Origin: Nocardia miyunensis NBRC 108239
GTDB taxonomy: Bacteria > Actinomycetota > Actinomycetes > Mycobacteriales > Mycobacteriaceae
Reading direction: 5' to 3'
DNA length: 64,000 nucleotides
Assembly: GCF_001613065.1 (NCBI RefSeq)
Contig: NZ_BDBQ01000001.1
Span: 434,001-498,000 of the forward strand
Part shown: piece after piece, positions 1 to 7,777 of the stretch
Position numbering within the stretch: position 1 is the stretch's first letter
Layout of the letters: each line of letters begins with the position of its first letter
Notes under the pieces: generated by a model
Database searches by the model: none
Seen by the model: only the letters and a program-made list of their open reading frames with translations
Told to the model about the DNA's origin: nothing
Program-made: the position numbers and the translations under genes

Positions 1-152
1 AGAGCACCGCTCGAACGGTCGCACGGTTGATCCCGAACTCCGAGATCTTCGAAATGGCCGACGTTCGCCACTGGCCGCATTTCGAGGATCCGGACAGTTT
101 CAACCCGGCAGCTCTCGCCTTCCTCGCGAAGTCGGCACAAGCCGATGAGTGA
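1..152 (+). CDS. Alpha/beta hydrolase, C-terminal end (partial)
   Basis: Only the last 49 or so codons are in the window, read in the frame that begins at base 3 and stops at a TGA at 150-152. The tail contains an RLIPNSEIF stretch followed by HWPHFEDP and FN. In meta-cleavage-product hydrolases and related alpha/beta hydrolases the catalytic histidine sits in just such a G/R-H-W-P-x-F-E segment near the C-terminus, so the histidine here is probably the catalytic one. The stop overlaps the start of the hydratase gene by 8 bases, so the two are translationally coupled. A C-C bond hydrolase just before a hydratase and an aldolase is the classic order of a meta-cleavage lower pathway. The nucleophile and N-terminus lie outside the window, so the exact subfamily cannot be judged. 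Confidence 0.75.
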   Translation, partial: STARTVARLIPNSEIFEMADVRHWPHFEDPDSFNPAALAFLAKSAQADE

Positions 153-969
153 GACGCTGGACGAGTCCGCCGTCGCCGACGCCGCAGTACGTCTCTACGA
201 CGCCGAGAAGACCCGTTCGCCCATCGGGCAACTGTCGCTGCAATATCCGGCCATGACGATCGAGGATGCGTATGCCGTGCAACGCGCGCTCGTCGATCTG
301 AAGATCGCGGACGGACGCACCGTTCGGGGACGCAAGATCGGACTCACCTCCAAGGTCATGCAGCGTGCGGTCTCGATCTCGGAGCCGGACTACGGCGTGT
401 TGTTCGACGACATGTTCTTCGATGACGGTGGTGTGGTCCCCGCCGGGCGCTTCATTCGTCCGCGCGTCGAGGTGGAACTCGCCTTCGTGCTCGGCGAGAC
501 GCTGAAGGGCCCGGGAGCCACGCTGTACGACGTACTGCGCGCGAGCGAATACGTGACCCCGGCACTGGAGATCCTCGACGCACGGGTCCAGATGAGCGAT
601 CCGGCCACCGGCCATCTCCGGACGATCGTCGACACCATCGCCGACAATGCCGCCGATGCCGGAATCGTGCTCGGCGGCAACGTCGTTCGTCCACTCGATG
701 TCGACCTGCGGTGGGTGGGAGCACTGCTGCTGCGGAACGCGTCGATCGAGGAGTCGGGACTGGCGGCCGCCGTGCTCAATCACCCGGCGAACGGTGTGGC
801 CTGGCTGGCCAACCGCCTGGCACCGCACGACGTCACGCTGCAAGCGGGCGAGATCATCCTCGCGGGGTCGTTCACCAAGCCGGTGTTCGCCGAGCCCGGG
901 GACACGTTCGTGGCGGACTACGGCCCACTCGGAACGGTGTCGATCTACTTCGAGCGCGAGGACCGATGA
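145..969 (+). CDS. hpaH: 2-oxo-hept-4-ene-1,7-dioate hydratase (HpaH-like)
   Basis: A 274-residue member of the 2-keto-4-pentenoate hydratase family (fumarylacetoacetase-like fold, Mg-dependent). The sequence matches E. coli HpaH from memory in long collinear blocks: [14 protein letters not shown] start, [55 protein letters not shown] and GSFTKPV. The metal-binding glutamates of the family lie in the VEVELAF segment. HpaH adds water to 2-oxo-hept-4-ene-1,7-dioate in homoprotocatechuate catabolism, giving the substrate of HpaI, which is the next gene and overlaps it by 4 bases (ATGA). The closeness to HpaH rather than MhpD suggests a substrate with a second carboxylate. The rest of the hpa pathway is not in the window, so the natural substrate may be a ring-cleavage product of something else. 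Confidence 0.9.
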   Translation: MSETLDESAVADAAVRLYDAEKTRSPIGQLSLQYPAMTIEDAYAVQRALVDLKIADGRTVRGRKIGLTSKVMQRAVSISEPDYGVLFDDMFFDDGGVVPAGRFIRPRVEVELAFVLGETLKGPGATLYDVLRASEYVTPALEILDARVQMSDPATGHLRTIVDTIADNAADAGIVLGGNVVRPLDVDLRWVGALLLRNASIEESGLAAAVLNHPANGVAWLANRLAPHDVTLQAGEIILAGSFTKPVFAEPGDTFVADYGPLGTVSIYFEREDR

Positions 970-1760
970 CATCGGCGAATCGGTGGCGCGACGCACTCGA
1001 GGGCGGTGCGCCACAAATCGGCATGTGGATCGCCTCCGGCAATGCCTACACTGCCGAGATCTGTGCGGGGTCCGGGGTGGACTGGTTGATGCTCGATCAG
1101 GAGCACGTACCCAACGATCTACGTTCGACGCTCGCCCAAATGCAGGCCGTCGCCGCCTACCCGGTCGAGGTGCTCGTGCGGCCGGCATCGGGCGACCCGG
1201 TGGTGATCAAGCAACTGCTCGACGTCGGTGTCACCAACTTGATCGTGCCGATGGTCGAGTCGGCCGAGCAGGCCGCTGCGCTGGTGGCGTCGACGCGTTA
1301 CCCACCGAACGGCATCCGAGGGGTCGGTAGCGCTCTCGCGCGCGCCTCCCGCTGGAATCGCATTTCTGACTATCTGAACATCGCCGACGACAGTATCTCG
1401 CTGACCGTGCAGGTCGAGTCCGTCGCCGGACTCGACGCATTGAAGGACATCGCGTCGACCCCGGGAGTCGATGCGGTGTTCATCGGACCTGCCGACCTCG
1501 CCGCGTCTATGGGACATCTCGGGAGACCACAGCATCCCGAGGTTATCGCTGCTGTAGAGCAAGCTGTTTCAGATATTGCCGCCTGTGGCACCGCGGCGGG
1601 CGTCAACGCGTTCGACGAGCCGATCGCCCGGAGGTACCTGGCCGCCGGGGCTCGGTTCGTTCTCGTCGGCGCCGACGTCACGATCCTCGCCCGCGGCAGC
1701 GAGGCGTTGGCGCGGCGCTACCGCACCACGGGAGATACCTCGCCAAACACTTCAATCTGA
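966..1760 (+). CDS. hpaI: 4-hydroxy-2-oxoheptane-1,7-dioate aldolase (HpaI-like class II)
   Basis: A 264-residue HpcH/HpaI-family aldolase. I chose the ATG at 966 because it gives a 4-base overlap with the hydratase stop and the usual family length; the frame is open further upstream but that part is antisense-like shadow. Conserved parts: QIGMWIA near residue 17, LDQEH with the base histidine at 47, VRPASGDP (substrate arginine), [17 protein letters not shown], a metal glutamate in QVES and the metal aspartate in FIGPADL. The enzyme cleaves 4-hydroxy-2-oxo acids into pyruvate and an aldehyde (succinic semialdehyde for HpaI). With the hydratase it forms the end of a meta-cleavage route. The stop codon lies inside the candidate operator at 1756-1772. 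Confidence 0.9.
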   Translation: MTSANRWRDALEGGAPQIGMWIASGNAYTAEICAGSGVDWLMLDQEHVPNDLRSTLAQMQAVAAYPVEVLVRPASGDPVVIKQLLDVGVTNLIVPMVESAEQAAALVASTRYPPNGIRGVGSALARASRWNRISDYLNIADDSISLTVQVESVAGLDALKDIASTPGVDAVFIGPADLAASMGHLGRPQHPEVIAAVEQAVSDIAACGTAAGVNAFDEPIARRYLAAGARFVLVGADVTILARGSEALARRYRTTGDTSPNTSI

Positions 1761-1772
1761 CGGTCGTGTCAC
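1756..1772. promoter_or_regulatory. Candidate operator TCTGAC-GGTCG-TGTCAC
   Basis: One of the best matches to the window-wide imperfect inverted repeat. It overlaps the hpaI stop codon and sits about 60 bases before the acyl-CoA dehydrogenase start at 1834, the only gap longer than 40 bases in this operon. It suggests the genes from 1834 onward have their own regulated promoter. Confidence 0.55.
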
Positions 1773-1833
1773 TTACACTCGAGTGCAGACGACCGCGGAT
1801 CGCACCCGATTCGCCGCTAGGGAAGGCCCGAAG

Positions 1834-3006
1834 ATGGATTTGGACTTCACGACCGAACAAGTGGAGTTCCGCGACCAGGTACGTACATGGTTGGTCGAGA
1901 ACAAGCCGCGCGAGGTGCGCCCGCGCGACCACGCGGGGATTCGTGAATACGACATGGCATGGCAACACACGCAGTGGAAGGGCGGTTGGGCGGGCATCGC
2001 CTGGCCCACCGAGTACGGCGGCCGTGGCCTGACGCTGTTGCAGCAATTGATCTGGTACGAGGAGTACGCCGCCCAGGGATTCCCTGGCATCGACGCGAAC
2101 TTCGTCGGACTCAGCCATGCCGGACCGACACTGATCACCCGCGCCAGCGAAGATCAGAAGGCCTTTCACCTGCCGAAGATCCTCCAGGGTGAAGTGGTGT
2201 GGTGTCAGGGATTCTCCGAACCCGAAGCCGGGTCGGATCTGGCCGCGCTGAAGATGAAGGCGATCGTCGACGGCGATTCGCTCGTGGTGAGCGGGCAGAA
2301 GATCTGGACCAGCTTCGCGATGAGCGCCGACTATCAGGAACTGCTGGTACGGACCGACAACACCGGCACCAAACACCAGGGCATCACCTGGGTGATCTGC
2401 GATATGCGTAGCCCTGGCATCGAGGTGCGCCCGATCCGGACGATCGAGGGTGGCGAGGAATTCTGCGAGGTCTTCTACGACGACGTCCGAATTCCCCTGA
2501 CCAACGTCGTCGGCGACATCGGATCCGGATGGAGCGTGGCGATGTCCACGCTTTCCTTCGAGCGCGGAACAGCATTCACCGCCAACCAGGTGCGCCTGGC
2601 GAATGTCGTCGAGGACCTGATCGAGTTCGCCCGCGATCACGTGGGCCCGGACGGGCGCCGCGCCGCCATCAAGGACGACGAGGTATCCCGTCGACTTGCC
2701 CGAGTGCGAGCGTCGGTGGCCTCACTGCGCGCGATGACCTACGTCGGCATCTGCGAGAACCTCGAGTCGGATACCCCCGGCCCGCGGGGATCGATGCTCA
2801 AGCTCCACTACGCCGACCTGTGCAAAGAGGTGGCCGCGGTGGCGATGGACATCGTCGGAGTCGACGCGCTGCGGGATTCGTCCCGGTGGGACCGGAACGG
2901 GTGGGTAGGCAATTACCTGTACTCGTTCTCCCAGTCGATCGGCGGAGGAACCTCGGAGATCCAGCGCAACATCATCGGCGAACGCGTCCTCGGTCTCCCA
3001 CGGTGA
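1834..3006 (+). CDS. Acyl-CoA dehydrogenase, subunit with GTSEIQ C-terminus
   Basis: A 390-residue FAD-dependent acyl-CoA dehydrogenase that introduces the 2,3-double bond into a CoA thioester. Start chosen at ATG 1834, preceded by GGAAGG 7 bases upstream; the open frame before it lacks family similarity. Visible family features: WAGIAWPTEYGGRG around residue 54, the FAD/substrate-binding loop QGFSEPEAGSDLAALK around 130, the WTSFAM segment, and the C-terminal IGGGTSEIQRNIIGERVLGL. The position that is Glu in MCAD-type YEG motifs is Gly here, so the catalytic base must come from elsewhere. The next gene encodes a shorter acyl-CoA dehydrogenase, and this arrangement is typical of the alpha2beta2 enzymes (ChsE1-ChsE2, FadE26-27 types) that act on bulky steroid-like acyl-CoAs. 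The substrate is not known. Confidence 0.9.
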   Translation: MDLDFTTEQVEFRDQVRTWLVENKPREVRPRDHAGIREYDMAWQHTQWKGGWAGIAWPTEYGGRGLTLLQQLIWYEEYAAQGFPGIDANFVGLSHAGPTLITRASEDQKAFHLPKILQGEVVWCQGFSEPEAGSDLAALKMKAIVDGDSLVVSGQKIWTSFAMSADYQELLVRTDNTGTKHQGITWVICDMRSPGIEVRPIRTIEGGEEFCEVFYDDVRIPLTNVVGDIGSGWSVAMSTLSFERGTAFTANQVRLANVVEDLIEFARDHVGPDGRRAAIKDDEVSRRLARVRASVASLRAMTYVGICENLESDTPGPRGSMLKLHYADLCKEVAAVAMDIVGVDALRDSSRWDRNGWVGNYLYSFSQSIGGGTSEIQRNIIGERVLGLPR

Positions 3007-3019
3007 GAGAGAAACGACC

Positions 3020-4048
3020 ATGAACCTACTTCCCTCTGCGGAACAGCTCGAAATCATTTCCGCCGCAGTCGATTTCATTGATTCCCGAATGCCGATGTCC
3101 GACATTCGGGATCGCGCGGAACTCGACAGCGCGGTGGACCCCGACGTCTGGCGCGAAGGCGCCGAGCTCGGGCTCCTCACTCTCGGACTGGACGAGGCGC
3201 ACGGCGGCTCCGGTCGGCAGCTCGACGACGAAGTGCTGCTGTTCTCGGCGCTCACGAAGCGATTGGCCACCGGGCCGTTCCTGGCATCGACCCTGGCAGT
3301 GCGGATCGCCGCCCTGTGCGGCGACACGGAGCTGACCGAGCGAATCGGTAGTGGCACAGCGATGGTCGGCCTGGGCGAACTTCGTGGCGACGGCGCTCTG
3401 GATGCCGACGGCTTCAAGGGATCGTTCGATCTGATCGATTGTGTCGGTGCCTCCCATGTCCTGCTGGTCGCCCGGCACGGCGCGGCTGTCGTCGAAATCG
3501 GCGAGTTTCCCGACATCACACCCGTCGCGCCGATCGACCCCGGCATCCGGTTGTCCACCTCGACGGTGGTCTCCGGACGAGTCGCGCACTGGCTTCCTGA
3601 CGACACCGATCCCACCTGGAGTCGAGCCCAGGTCCTCGCCGCGGCGTCCCTGGCCGGGCTCGCCGAGGCTGCCAGGGACATGGCGACCGAACACGCGGGC
3701 ACGCGAATCCAGTTCGGCAAGCCCATCGGGGTCAACCAGGCCATCAAACACATGTGCGCCGATATGGCCGTCTCCGCCGACGCGTCGATCTCCCAGACCC
3801 TGTTCGCCGCGATCGCACTGCAATCCGGCCGCGCCGACAGAACGTTCCAGATCCTGTCCGCCAAATCGGTCGCCACCCGCGCCGCGATCGACAACGCGGC
3901 GCACGGAATTCAGGTGCACGGCGGTATGGGCTACACGTACGAGCACAACGCACACCTCGTTCTCAAACGGGCACACGTGTATGCCCACCTCTTCGGTGAG
4001 CCGACGGAAGTGCTCGCCCAACTTCTCGAGGAAGGCGCAGCCCAGTGA
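3020..4048 (+). CDS. Acyl-CoA dehydrogenase, second (shorter) subunit
   Basis: A 342-residue acyl-CoA dehydrogenase homologue starting 13 bases after the previous stop, preceded by GAGAGAAACG. It has the N-terminal helical domain, a shortened and diverged middle beta domain, and a well-kept C-terminal domain with ARDMATEHAGTRIQFGKPIG and QVHGGMGYTYEHNAHLVLKR. The HGGMGYT(Y/W)E segment is typical of the partner subunit in heterotetrameric actinobacterial acyl-CoA dehydrogenases. The weak middle domain (no clear SEP.AGSD loop) suggests it does not work alone. It most likely forms one enzyme with the 1834 product. Its stop overlaps the next start (GTGA). Confidence 0.88.
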   Translation: MNLLPSAEQLEIISAAVDFIDSRMPMSDIRDRAELDSAVDPDVWREGAELGLLTLGLDEAHGGSGRQLDDEVLLFSALTKRLATGPFLASTLAVRIAALCGDTELTERIGSGTAMVGLGELRGDGALDADGFKGSFDLIDCVGASHVLLVARHGAAVVEIGEFPDITPVAPIDPGIRLSTSTVVSGRVAHWLPDDTDPTWSRAQVLAAASLAGLAEAARDMATEHAGTRIQFGKPIGVNQAIKHMCADMAVSADASISQTLFAAIALQSGRADRTFQILSAKSVATRAAIDNAAHGIQVHGGMGYTYEHNAHLVLKRAHVYAHLFGEPTEVLAQLLEEGAAQ

Positions 4049-5196
4049 GCCGGAAGGTAGCCATCGCGGGCGTGGCCTTGTCCGACGTCGGCAAAGTCGA
4101 CAACAAGAACGCCTACGAACTCATGGCGCAAGCCAGCAGGCGAGCACTCGCCGAAGCCGGACTTCGACCCGAGGATGTCGACGGACTCGGATCAACAGGC
4201 CAGGGCACCCTGCCGCCCACCGACGTCGGTGAGTACCTCGGTCTGCGGCCGAGGTGGATCGACTCCACCTCCGTCGGCGGCGCGTCATGGGAGGTCATGC
4301 TCGCGCACGCCGCCGATGCGATCGCGGCCGGGCACGCCGATGTGGTGCTGTTGACCTACGGTTCCACGGCACGGGCAGACATCCGAAAAGGCTTGCGGGG
4401 AGCCAACATCAACTGGGGATCGCGCGGCCCGCTGCAATGGGACGCGCCATACGGGCACACGCTGATCTCCAAGTACGCCATGGCAGCGCGGCGGCACATG
4501 TACCAGTACCGCACCACCATCGAACAACTGGCCGAGGTGGCCGTCTCGGCCAGGTTCAACGCCGCGGACAATCCGGAGGCGATGTACCGCGATCCGATCA
4601 CCGTCGACGATGTGCTGTCGGGGCCGATGATCGCCGACCCGTTCACCAAGCTGCACTGCTGCATCCGCTCCGACGGCGGGGCGGCAGTGGTGCTCGTCGC
4701 GGAGGATCGTGTCAAGGATCTGAAGTCCGACCCGGTCTGGGTACTCGGATCCGGCGAAGCCACCTCACACATGCTCACCAGTCAGTGGGACGACATGACC
4801 GTCGGCCCCGCCTCGGTCACCGGACCGCTGGCGTTCCGACGGGCCGGACTGAAGCCCGCCGATGTCGATGTCGCCGAGATCTACGACGCCTTCACCTACA
4901 TGCTCCTGCTGACGATGGAGGACCTCGGATTCTGCGCGAAGGGCGAGGGCGGGAAGTTCGTCGAATCCGGAGCACTGAGGCTGGGCGGCGACCTCCCGAC
5001 CAACACCGACGGCGGCGGACTGTCCGCGTGCCACCCGGGCCAACGAGGTCTGTTCCTCATCGTCGAAGCAGCGCGGCAGTTGCGTGGCGAGTCCGGGGTC
5101 CGTCAGGTCGAGAACGCGAAAATCGCCTGTGTCAGCGGCACCGGTGGATGGTTCTGCTCCAGTGGCACCGTCCTTCTGGGATCGGAACAACCGTGA
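4045..5196 (+). CDS. Ltp-type thiolase-fold protein (possible retro-aldolase)
   Basis: A 383-residue protein of the SCP-x/lipid-transfer thiolase family, starting at a GTG that overlaps the previous stop by 4 bases. The usual nucleophilic cysteine region is replaced by SVGGAS around residues 76-81, so it cannot act as a normal cysteine thiolase. It keeps the AEIYDAFTYM segment with the tyrosines used by Ltp2-type steroid side-chain aldolases, and an NTDGGGLSACHPG stretch matching the thiolase N-x-x-G-G/GHP region with Cys in place of Gly before the His. Ltp2 cleaves beta-hydroxyacyl-CoA steroid intermediates together with a DUF35 partner; no DUF35 gene adjoins this one, but unpaired DUF35 genes exist at 13885 and, beside another Ltp, 36088. 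An aldolytic role is inferred. Confidence 0.85.
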   Translation: MSRKVAIAGVALSDVGKVDNKNAYELMAQASRRALAEAGLRPEDVDGLGSTGQGTLPPTDVGEYLGLRPRWIDSTSVGGASWEVMLAHAADAIAAGHADVVLLTYGSTARADIRKGLRGANINWGSRGPLQWDAPYGHTLISKYAMAARRHMYQYRTTIEQLAEVAVSARFNAADNPEAMYRDPITVDDVLSGPMIADPFTKLHCCIRSDGGAAVVLVAEDRVKDLKSDPVWVLGSGEATSHMLTSQWDDMTVGPASVTGPLAFRRAGLKPADVDVAEIYDAFTYMLLLTMEDLGFCAKGEGGKFVESGALRLGGDLPTNTDGGGLSACHPGQRGLFLIVEAARQLRGESGVRQVENAKIACVSGTGGWFCSSGTVLLGSEQP

Positions 5197-6737
5197 CGAC
5201 GTCGAGGTCGTTCACGCGGCCGCCGCTACCGGGCAGGTTCGCCAACACCGGTGAACTCCTGGCGGCGGCAGCGCGTGCGCACGGTGACCGTGACGCCTAC
5301 GTCGAGCAGGACGGCACCCGAATAAGTTTCGCGCAGTGGTACCGACACGCCCGGGGCCTGGCCACGCACCTGCGTGCACGCGGTATCGCCCAGGGTGACG
5401 TCGTGGCGCTGATGCTGCCGTCCACCATCGACTACGCGGTCTGCTACGCCGCTGCGGCACTGGTCGGTGCCGTCACCACCGGGATCAACCCACGACTCGG
5501 CCCCCGAGAAACCCATTCGATTCTGGCCCAGGCAGCGCCCGCGCTCGTCATTCGTGACTCCGATGCCGGTCTGCCGGAGGTGGATCCGGGTATCGCGGTG
5601 CTCACACGCGCCGAACTTGCCACCTGCTACAGCTCGAACGACGACAATTTCGTCGCCGCCGAGATGGATTCGCACGATCCCGTCACCATCATCTTCACCA
5701 GCGGCACCACCGGCATGCCCAAAGGCGCCTGGTTCGATGCCGCCAACCTGGCCGCATCCGCCGCGGCGTCAGGCGTGATGAGCGCGCCGTACGACCGACG
5801 ACTGTCCTCGACGCCGTTCTCCCATGCCGGGTACATGGCCAAGTTGTGGGACCAGCTCATCTGGGGAAGTACGGTGGTCATCTCGCCGGTGCCGTGGTCG
5901 GCAGCGCAGATGCGCGACATTCTGATCGGTGAACGCATCACGATGGCCGGCGGCGTGCCGACACAGTGGGCCAAGCTGCTGGACCTGCCGAATCTGGAGC
6001 GCAACTCGTTTCCCGACCTGCGGCTCGGTGTGGTCGCCACCGCACCGGCAGCACCGGAACTCATCGAACGCACCGCACAGCTGATCGGGGTACCGCTGGT
6101 GGTGCGCTACGCGATGACCGAGTCACCGACGGTGTGTGGCACCGACATCGGCGATCCTCCCGAGGTGGCCTTCCGCACGGTGGGAAAACCTCAGTCCGGC
6201 ATGCACGTTCGCGTCACCGATGATGACGGCACGCCGCTGCCGGTCGGTCGAATCGGCCGGGTGCGCGTGCGCGGCGGCTGCGTCATGCGTGGGTATTGGA
6301 ACAATCCGGCCGTGACCCGGGACGTCTTCGACGACGAGGGGTATTTCATCAGCGGCGACCTGGGCAGCTTCACCGCCGAGGGCAATCTGACACTCGCCGG
6401 ACGTACCGGAGACATGTACATCCGCGGCGGGTTCAACGTCCATCCCGTCGAGGTGGAGAACGTCCTCGCCGAGCATCCCGCGGTGAATGCCGTTGCGGTG
6501 GTGGGACATCCGATGCCGGTGATCGGTGAGATCGGGGTGGCGTTCGTCGTCGCGAACGACGACGCGCCGCCGCCGACACTGGCCGAGCTGCGTGCATGGG
6601 CCAAGGAGCGACTGGGCGACTACAAGGCACCCGATCATATGGTCGTCATCGATGCGATTCCGTTGACCGCCATGTCCAAGATCGATCGAACAAAGTTGCG
6701 CGAACTCGCCGTCACGCATCCTCCGGCGGCCCGATGA
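5193..6737 (+). CDS. Acyl-CoA synthetase (FadD/AMP-dependent ligase)
   Basis: A 514-residue ANL-superfamily ligase. The start is a GTG at 5193 overlapping the thiolase stop (GTGA); the long open frame upstream is out-of-frame shadow. It has the P-loop-like IIFTSGTTGMPKG near residue 170, the TESPTVCG region, the ISGDLG aspartate motif and a GRTGDMYIRGGFNVHPVEVE hinge, followed by the C-terminal KYxP-like region YKAPDHMVV and the PLTAMSKIDR segment with the catalytic lysine. It should activate a carboxylic acid to a CoA thioester via an acyl-AMP. In this operon it would supply the substrate of the acyl-CoA dehydrogenase pair. The side-chain specificity cannot be read from the sequence. Confidence 0.9.
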   Translation: MTTSRSFTRPPLPGRFANTGELLAAAARAHGDRDAYVEQDGTRISFAQWYRHARGLATHLRARGIAQGDVVALMLPSTIDYAVCYAAAALVGAVTTGINPRLGPRETHSILAQAAPALVIRDSDAGLPEVDPGIAVLTRAELATCYSSNDDNFVAAEMDSHDPVTIIFTSGTTGMPKGAWFDAANLAASAAASGVMSAPYDRRLSSTPFSHAGYMAKLWDQLIWGSTVVISPVPWSAAQMRDILIGERITMAGGVPTQWAKLLDLPNLERNSFPDLRLGVVATAPAAPELIERTAQLIGVPLVVRYAMTESPTVCGTDIGDPPEVAFRTVGKPQSGMHVRVTDDDGTPLPVGRIGRVRVRGGCVMRGYWNNPAVTRDVFDDEGYFISGDLGSFTAEGNLTLAGRTGDMYIRGGFNVHPVEVENVLAEHPAVNAVAVVGHPMPVIGEIGVAFVVANDDAPPPTLAELRAWAKERLGDYKAPDHMVVIDAIPLTAMSKIDRTKLRELAVTHPPAAR

Positions 6738-7441
6738 GTCACGACACCGATACAGATACGCTTGCTAATCTGCGCGACGTCGGTGGACTGCGATGTATCG
6801 ACGGCCGCACCACGAAGACCGGAGTTCTCTATCGCAGTGATGCTCCGTACATGGGTGATACGAACCCGTTGACCGTAGAACAGTGGCCGCCGACCGTGGT
6901 GGTCGACCTTCGGTCCCTGGCCGAGGTGGACAGGAATCCGTTCGATTGGTCATCGGAGACATTACGTCATCACCTGCCACTGCACGACGGTGCCGCTCCC
7001 ACCGAAGAAATCCCCCAGGACCTGGCAGGTCTGTACGGACAGATTCTCGATTCCGCACCGGATCGGGTCGCCTCGCTGCTCGGTATCGTCGCGCATGCCG
7101 ACGGTCCGGTTCTGCTGCACTGCGCTGCCGGTAAGGATCGCACCGGTGTCGCGGTCGCGACCTTGCTGCTGGCCGCCGACGTCGAGCCGGCGGCGGTGAT
7201 CGGCGACTATCTGCTGACGGCAAGCCACATGCCCGCGCTCGGTCGACGTTGGAAAGCCAAGGCCAACAAGAGTTCTCATCGGCGCCCGCTACCGGCGGCG
7301 TGGCTGACAGCTCCCGAGGCCGCGATCGTCTCGGTCGTCCGGCGACTGTGCGATCGGCCGGGCGGAGCGGCCGGATGGCTCGTCGACCACGGCGCGACAC
7401 GATCGGACCTGGACCTGTGGCGCAACCGACTACTGACATGA
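6734..7441 (+). CDS. MptpB/LipA-like protein-tyrosine phosphatase
   Basis: A 235-residue tyrosine/lipid phosphatase of the family that includes mycobacterial MptpB. The P-loop HCAAGKDRTG places the nucleophile at Cys130, with the Lys-Asp-Arg typical of this triple-specificity class, and NLRDVGGLR near the N-terminus matches the N-F/L-R-D-x-GG opening of the family. The ATG overlaps the ligase stop by 4 bases, so it is translated with the catabolic genes. Such phosphatases are often found in actinobacterial catabolic clusters without a known role there; it might dephosphorylate a pathway metabolite, but this is a guess. Confidence 0.85.
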   Translation: MSHDTDTDTLANLRDVGGLRCIDGRTTKTGVLYRSDAPYMGDTNPLTVEQWPPTVVVDLRSLAEVDRNPFDWSSETLRHHLPLHDGAAPTEEIPQDLAGLYGQILDSAPDRVASLLGIVAHADGPVLLHCAAGKDRTGVAVATLLLAADVEPAAVIGDYLLTASHMPALGRRWKAKANKSSHRRPLPAAWLTAPEAAIVSVVRRLCDRPGGAAGWLVDHGATRSDLDLWRNRLLT

Positions 7442-7461
7442 AACACGGCGGAAGTAAAACC

Positions 7462-7656
7462 ATGCGAATACACATCGAACTCGATCAGTGCGAGGGCCAC
7501 GGACTCTGTGCGGCCACTGCGCCCGATCTGTATGACCTCGACGACGACGGATACGCCGCCGAGGCCGATCTGGACGTTCCCGAAGGCATGCTCGGCGAAG
7601 CCGAATCCGGCGTGTCCGCGTGTCCGATGAGGGCCATTCGTCTCGTCACCGAATAG
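7462..7656 (+). CDS. 3Fe-4S ferredoxin (P450 partner type)
   Basis: A 64-residue ferredoxin with cysteines at 10, 16 and 54 (C-E-G-H-G-L-C ... S-A-C-P), the three-cysteine pattern of single [3Fe-4S] ferredoxins that reduce bacterial cytochromes P450. I chose ATG 7462 because a GGAAG box lies about 8 bases upstream and the product begins directly with the beta strand; an in-frame ATG at 7438 overlaps the phosphatase stop and would add eight residues. It closes the first operon. Its likely client is the P450 at 15235, although that gene is in another operon. No ferredoxin reductase is in the window. Confidence 0.9.
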   Translation: MRIHIELDQCEGHGLCAATAPDLYDLDDDGYAAEADLDVPEGMLGEAESGVSACPMRAIRLVTE

Positions 7657-7662
7657 CGCCGG

Positions 7663-7719
7663 GGTGCCGACATCATCGCCATCGATCTCTGCGAGCAGAT
7701 CGATTCGGCGTCGAGCCCG
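7663..7719 (+). pseudogene. Fragment of a mycofactocin-type SDR gene
   Basis: Just after the ferredoxin stop, one frame reads GADIIAIDLCEQIDS. This is nearly the same as residues 30-45 of the intact SDR at 58376 (GADIIAVDICEQIES), also at the DNA level. Neither the N-terminal Rossmann start nor anything after this point is recognisable. It is a 15-19 codon remnant of a lost SDR gene, or a scar of a recombination involving such a gene. Confidence 0.7.
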
Positions 7720-7723
7720 TTCT

Positions 7724-7757
7724 TCGTCGTCCGACGGCCTGGGCAGCCGGACGACGA
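7724..7757. terminator. Hairpin between convergent genes
   Basis: A 10-base inverted repeat, TCGTCGTCCG and CGGACGACGA, with a 14-base loop lies between the ferredoxin (+) and the aldehyde dehydrogenase (-), so it could end transcription from both sides. There is no T-run, as is common in actinobacteria. Confidence 0.55.
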
Positions 7758-7777
7758 GGATCGCACGACGCCATCGG

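Noticed and set aside
100..1188. Long minus-strand open frame opposite the hydratase and aldolase
   Set aside because: Antisense shadow of high-GC coding sequence; composition is Arg/His-rich and no family similarity, while the plus strand has clear enzymes.
4254..5192. N-terminal extension of the CoA ligase frame
   Set aside because: Arg-rich out-of-frame translation of the Ltp gene; the ligase similarity starts right after GTG 5193.
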